This document shows, piece by piece, positions 59,313 through 64,000 of a stretch of 64,000 nucleotides of DNA. Below the pieces are notes generated by a model that was not told the origin of the DNA, ran no database searches, and saw only the letters and a list, made by a program, of their open reading frames with translations. Position 1 is the first letter of the stretch. Each line of letters begins with the position of its first letter. The translations under genes and the position numbers were made by a program. The DNA lies in the NCBI GenBank assembly GCA_014898425.1, contig RCSZ01000004.1, forward strand, positions 1,550,001 through 1,614,000, written 5' to 3'. The DNA comes from Botryotinia globosa (lineage: Eukaryota; Ascomycota; Leotiomycetes; Helotiales; Sclerotiniaceae).

Positions 59313-59704
59313 TAGGGTTGGGCAAATTATATAATCCGGCTGAGGATTACATATTTTTATAATATAACGTTTTTTGATTGGTATAAAATATTACACTAAG
59401 ATTATATATATAATTTGATAGCCAATCAAACCCTTAGAATAAATAAAAGTAAAGAAAATTCGAAAGCATTTTTCAATAGATTATCAAAAATATTATTATA
59501 GATTTTTATATCATATAATTTATATTATATAATATAGAATTATATGATTTCAGAAAAAAATCTTATTTTTAAGGATTTCGACTTAATTTTTCTTTCAAAT
59601 TTATTATATAGAAAAAATCGATATATAATTTGCTTGATTAATATTACATATCATAATTTGTTGATCAATACGTTCAAATATTATATTATATATGCCCAAC
59701 CCTA
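59313..59704 (+). mobile_element. hAT-like MITE, copy 1
   Basis: 392 bp starting TAGGGTTGGGCAAATT and ending GCCCAACCCTA, with an A/T-rich interior and no coding capacity. It is the reverse complement of copy 2 with scattered transitions and small indels. A second TAGGGTTGGGCA lies immediately outside its left end (59301-59312), a duplicated tip. No clear 8-bp target duplication is visible around this copy. It sits about 220 bp upstream of the P450 start codon. Confidence 0.8.
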
Positions 59705-60016
59705 CTTACAAGAGAGGCTATGCATAAGAGAGTCAATGCCCATACGCATTATATGTAGGGGCTGTAAGGTGAAACGTTCATTAAAGGCTGCTTAATATGA
59801 CACAAATGGCCATGCGACAATGAGATGTCCTTCGTGACAAAGTGAAGATGGTATCTGGCGAGACAGTATCACAGTCACATGTTTCCCTTTCGATGTACCG
59901 AATGAGATGTGTTTCGAGTTGGGTCTCAGATGTAGACACTCGGAATTCCATTTCAAATCCCTGTGAACAGATCCCACTCCCAACCTTGTGAATATCATTC
60001 GAACTTAGTATCATAC
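59705..60016. other. Spacer between the inverted MITEs
   Basis: About 310 bp of balanced composition; overlapping minus-strand frames of 68-77 codons do not look like protein. Confidence 0.5.
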
Positions 60017-60024
60017 ATTACAAC

Positions 60025-60417
60025 TAGGGTTGGGCATATATAATATAATATTTGAACATATTAATTAACAAATTATAATATATAATATTAGTCAAGCAAA
60101 TTATATATCGATTTTTCCTATATAATAAATTTGAAAGAAAAATCAAGTCGAAATTCTTAAAAATAAGATTTTTTTCTTGAAATCATATGATTTTATATTA
60201 TATGATATAAATTATATGATATAAAAATCCATAATAGCTTTTTTAACAACCCATCGAAAAATACCTTCGAATTTTCCTTACTTTCATTCATTCTAAGGGT
60301 TTGATTAGCCATCAAATCACATATATAATCTTAGCGTAATATTTTATACCAATCAAAAAACATTATATTATAAAAATATATAATCCTCAGCTGGATTATA
60401 TAATTTGCCCAACCCTA
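60025..60417 (-). mobile_element. hAT-like MITE, copy 2 (inverted)
   Basis: 393 bp with the same TAGGGTTGGGC inverted ends as copy 1, in the opposite orientation. It is flanked by a perfect 8-bp direct repeat ATTACAAC (60017-60024 and 60418-60425). An 8-bp target duplication and a TAGGGTTGGGC-type terminus are features of hAT transposons. Confidence 0.9.
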
Positions 60418-60425
60418 ATTACAAC

Positions 60426-63400
60426 AAGTACTACTTCTGCAGGATTATGGCAAGAACAGATCGGTATTGAGACATAAACATGAGACAGAGACGTAGATAT
60501 TCACGGCCAAATCTTCATCTTGGCTTGAATACGTTCTCCGTGCAGATAACAGATGCAATATGTGGAACGGCTATCGCCATAAGCTTGGGATGAAATCTTC
60601 AGGTGACGCTGCAGAGCAATAGGCGAAGGTCAAAATTTCTTTTCAGCGAGGAACATTCCAAACATTCTTTAAAGATGTTTGTGGTCTAGTGTCCGTTACG
60701 AGACTAATATTCTTAACGATGAAAATATCAAGAGTCGAGTGTTCTTTTTTCCACTTGGATTATATCTCATCAAGCCACGGCTCATGGAACAGCTCAAAAT
60801 CAGCCATCTCCCCACCATATTTCCGATACTTCGTAATTCCTGCCACATGATACTAAAACTACCAGCTATCAGGGGTCTTCCCACTGCCATTAAAGAAAAC
60901 GTACTTTGGAGGTCGGAGAGAATAATACGGCCGATGGAATAAGTAACTCAAAATGAGTCAAACTTTTCCTACGCTGTCTTCACATGAAAGATAAGACGTA
61001 GATATAACAAAACCAGATATATGTGACGCAAACACAAGATAAAGTTCTAGATCTCGAAAGATGCACAACTTGCTTGATTAATGGAATGAGAAATATTGCT
61101 TCGATAAGTGATGCAACCAATATATCAAATTTGCAAGCCACATTGAAAGAGATGCAACATGTCAACTCATCATTGATATAAAAAATATTACCTTGTGAAG
61201 GTTGAGTATAGTTTTGGTACTAATAAAACGACGAACCATCTATGTGTGCTAGAACCCCCCACGATCTTCTAGGGTGCAAATCAGGGGGAAATCAAGACTC
61301 GCTTATCCTTCGGAGCCTTTGTCGCTCCCCTGAGTATATCTCTCCTCGACTTCGGCAAACAAAAAGATATCATTCTTACCTGTCACATTTCGCTCTCCAA
61401 AAATAAAAAAATCTATAGCCGACACACTTAAAGAGTTTCTGGTGTTTGAGATTCTTGCTCTGTATGGTGCTGCTTACGAGACCTCACAATCAAATTTTAT
61501 ATAGGCCAAAACTCCAATCACACTCATATCTCCCACTTTCCAATCAATGAACCTTATCATCTTTCAATATCCGCACGTAGCAATTACCCCAAAAGACCCC
61601 CACAGAGACATATCACCGATCGAACAACATGGTAACATCGTGAAGTGACATCGTTGGAACCGCCAATTCCGAACCAATGCACCTGCGTGGATCCGAGATG
61701 ACACATCACATTTCGCTCTTTTCGTCGCCGCGAATTTCTTCTTCTTATCTCAACGTGTGTATCGGCTCCCGTCGTGTTACCTAAAAGGTCCTTTTTCCGA
61801 CTTTACCCCATGATGGGAAAAATTGAAATGGGTATCCACGCCGTGCAAGGCGGTTTGTGAGGGGCTAGACTAGCTAAATTTTATCATATCCATGGTATCA
61901 CTAGGATCCCGTTCATATCCATCTCGCTTTCGTACCTGATTAAGCCCCGTATCGATTGTGCTTCATCGGGGATGTTCAGTGATTCTTGATTCTTGAATTA
62001 GATTTTTTGTTTTCTTGATGAACATGTAATGTCATACATAATTGAGACAGAATACGTAGATCAATGCAAAAATTTCATGTCATAAACGTTCATCTCGTGC
62101 TTACAGTGCCGGAGAGTAGTATTCACCCACGAAACATGAATGGGTTCGGAAATGCCCCGAATATGGCTCACGCACGACATATCCAAGACCATGATATACG
62201 CCTCACGCTATCTGAACCAGCTTGGAAGTCTACGAGAAAAGCAAGAATCATGATATTATCAGCCGTGTCTGTCGGAAGGAAGCGAATCGAAAGTGTCCAT
62301 CTTCGTATCTCCCATATTTCCACAAACGACAATGCTAATTGAGTGGATGATCCCCGCCAAGCAAAAGACTTCTGGTATTTCTCCAGGAATCGGAATCGCG
62401 GGATCGATGGCGTTTGATCAATGGTACGGAAGATACATTAGTTTTGAGGCGTTTCAATCCTGCTCTCTTCAAAATTACTCGCTCCGAAGTCACACGGCGC
62501 AAAATGATCAACATGCTGTACTGCACGAAATACAACAAGTAGCCAAGTAAATAGAAGGTACGTTGCAACATGAAGCTCGTTTGAAATAGTGTTGTGGTTT
62601 TCTTCAGATGACTTTTACCCCAGATCTCCACAACTCGCCTCATAAAATTATGGAGTTTTTCTCCCGGCATTTCGGACCGTGCAAGCATGTGCTATTTATT
62701 TCTCTCTGTTGGATATCTGAGTGACATTATTGATTGAAATACTTCTAGACTTTGGAGAAAGTACGGTAACACATGATAAAAAGATGATCAGTTTTTTTCC
62801 CTCAGCAGGGAGCAGTAGATAGGTAGTTTCACTATTCTTGCCCTTTGGCACAAAAAATGCAAGAAGCACTGCAGAGTGCAGGAAAATTGACCGGCATGAT
62901 TCCATAATTCATAAATAGAGTGTTTGTCTATCACGACATTGATTTACTGATACACAGATACATACCACATACAGAAACTTAGTATACAGTATCTCTCATC
63001 CGGTCGATCTCGGAAGTCTAGCTGTCCTAAAACTTATCCGGTCATTTCAAATTTTATTGGTCTATTTGTCTATCATCGTATCATGTTTGCTTCGATTCCC
63101 TGTGTAATAAGAAATAATGAGCAAACAAACAATCGGATCATGTTCCAATAACGATTAGGCTTTCTCGGTTTCCACCTCTCCGGAATAAAACGAAGCTTCA
63201 AGTCGATATATTAAAAAAACCGTTCAGGCAATGCAAGATCACTGTTCCCCAAATTGGGTGGCGTCTGCAAAGCACTGACTATTCTTCTTCATCCTTGAGC
63301 TTTTTACTCATCAAGTGATATTTCATTTGAGATGTATGAAGTTTATTCAATTCTCAAAGAGGTAGTGATTTCAATCAAAGATAACCTGCAATTTCCTGAA

Positions 63401-64000
63401 CATTTGTCATTATTGTAGAAAAAGAGGTCGAAAGAATTAAAATGATCAAATTCCTTTTTAAAGTTCACTTAAGGTTTCTCTCCACATTATCAAACCCCGC
63501 CCCCCGCATTTTCAATCCTTAACCTTACCGAAACAAACGACATATCTACCTGTCATCCATGATACAACTAAAATGTGAAAATTGTACGGAAATTCGAGTT
63601 TCTGCGCATTTGGTTATTGGTGTATTGTTGATATGGTGTCCCGAACTTGCTGACATACTAGCGCCCCTTACTGTCCTTGACATATTCTAAAATAGCCTTC
63701 TCTTATCTTAAACCTCTCGCGAGATATCAATAGGCAGAATTACGAAGTGTCTCTGCATCTCCAGACTTACCTACCTATTGTAACCCTAGGCTTTTACGGC
63801 CTCGCCGTGTTCAACAACGGGCATATCAGGACTAGCATCACTAAGTATAGCCATCTGAGGTGAGCGCTGGCCGATTAGATCAGCTTGTGGCTCAGCCCTG
63901 ACGAATTTGACAATCGACGAGGGTTATGGAATCTAGAAGCATTTACTGGTATGTTGTATGGAATGGAAAGTATTATTCTGTAGACACCGCTCTTTTCAAG
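60426..64000. other. Gene-free right end of the window
   Basis: About 3.6 kb in which I find no supportable gene. The longest frames (62064-62342 plus, 62335-62688 minus) overlap one another on opposite strands and lack motifs. The window may end before the next gene. Confidence 0.5.

Noticed and set aside
62064..62688. Opposing ORFs of 92 and 117 codons near the right end
   Set aside because: They overlap antisense, start partly at non-ATG codons and have no motif.
1..64000. CRISPR arrays, bacterial operons or riboswitches
   Set aside because: No regularly spaced repeats with unique spacers and no prokaryotic gene organisation; genes are spliced and eukaryotic.

Overview
The window looks like the nuclear genome of a filamentous ascomycete. 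The basis is: genes with one to nine exons, short GT-AG introns with CTAAC/CTAAT-like branch sites, an F-box protein, a Zn2Cys6 protein, a plant-type O-methyltransferase, a P450, a peroxisomal Fox2-type enzyme, and transposons driven to almost pure A/T by C-to-T and G-to-A changes, as repeat-induced point mutation (RIP) does. A leotiomycete of the Sclerotiniaceae type (Botrytis/Sclerotinia-like) fits best, but that is inference.

Layout. 1-4.1 kb: minus-strand fragments of a hypothetical acidic protein, and upstream a gene with an HExxH zinc-protease motif. 5.8-7.3 kb: an F-box gene (+) and an EthD-like gene (-). 8.2-11.6 kb: two tandem minus-strand paralogues encoding single-pass membrane proteins with a repeated Cys-Cys module. 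13.5-14.9 kb: an O-methyltransferase (+). 17.0-17.9 kb: a hypothetical protein (-). 18-37.9 kb: about 20 kb without a credible functional gene, centred on a nested transposon cluster. A 1.3 kb TA-flanked inverted-repeat element abuts a Tc1-like element, and the Tc1-like element is split by an 8.5 kb chromodomain Ty3-type LTR retrotransposon. 37.9-41.1 kb: a nine-exon Fox2 beta-oxidation gene (-). 41.6-43.3 kb: a broken SNF2 helicase (-). 43.6-44.2(-44.4) kb: a small unknown gene. 45.9-47.0 kb: a Tda10/glycerate-kinase-like gene (+). 47.8-49.3 kb: an Ecm11-domain protein (-). 50.0-52.2 kb: a long-chain acyl-CoA synthetase (-). 53.5-54.9 kb: an Rkm5-like methyltransferase (+). 55.9-56.7 kb: a small Zn2Cys6 protein (+), then a broken gene to 57.7 kb. 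57.9-59.1 kb: a single-exon P450 (-). 59.3-60.4 kb: two inverted 393 bp hAT-like MITEs. 60.4-64 kb: no credible gene.

The acyl-CoA synthetase and Fox2 enzyme act in the same pathway (fatty-acid activation and beta-oxidation), but they lie 9 kb apart with unrelated genes between, so no functional cluster is claimed. The points most worth follow-up are the paired Cys-Cys module membrane proteins, the intron-split HExxH gene, the nested transposon block whose termini have escaped decay, and the small gene with an in-frame TAG followed by 67 open codons. Exon borders were set by hand from splice consensus and frame continuity; where a complete model is given, total exon length is a multiple of three.
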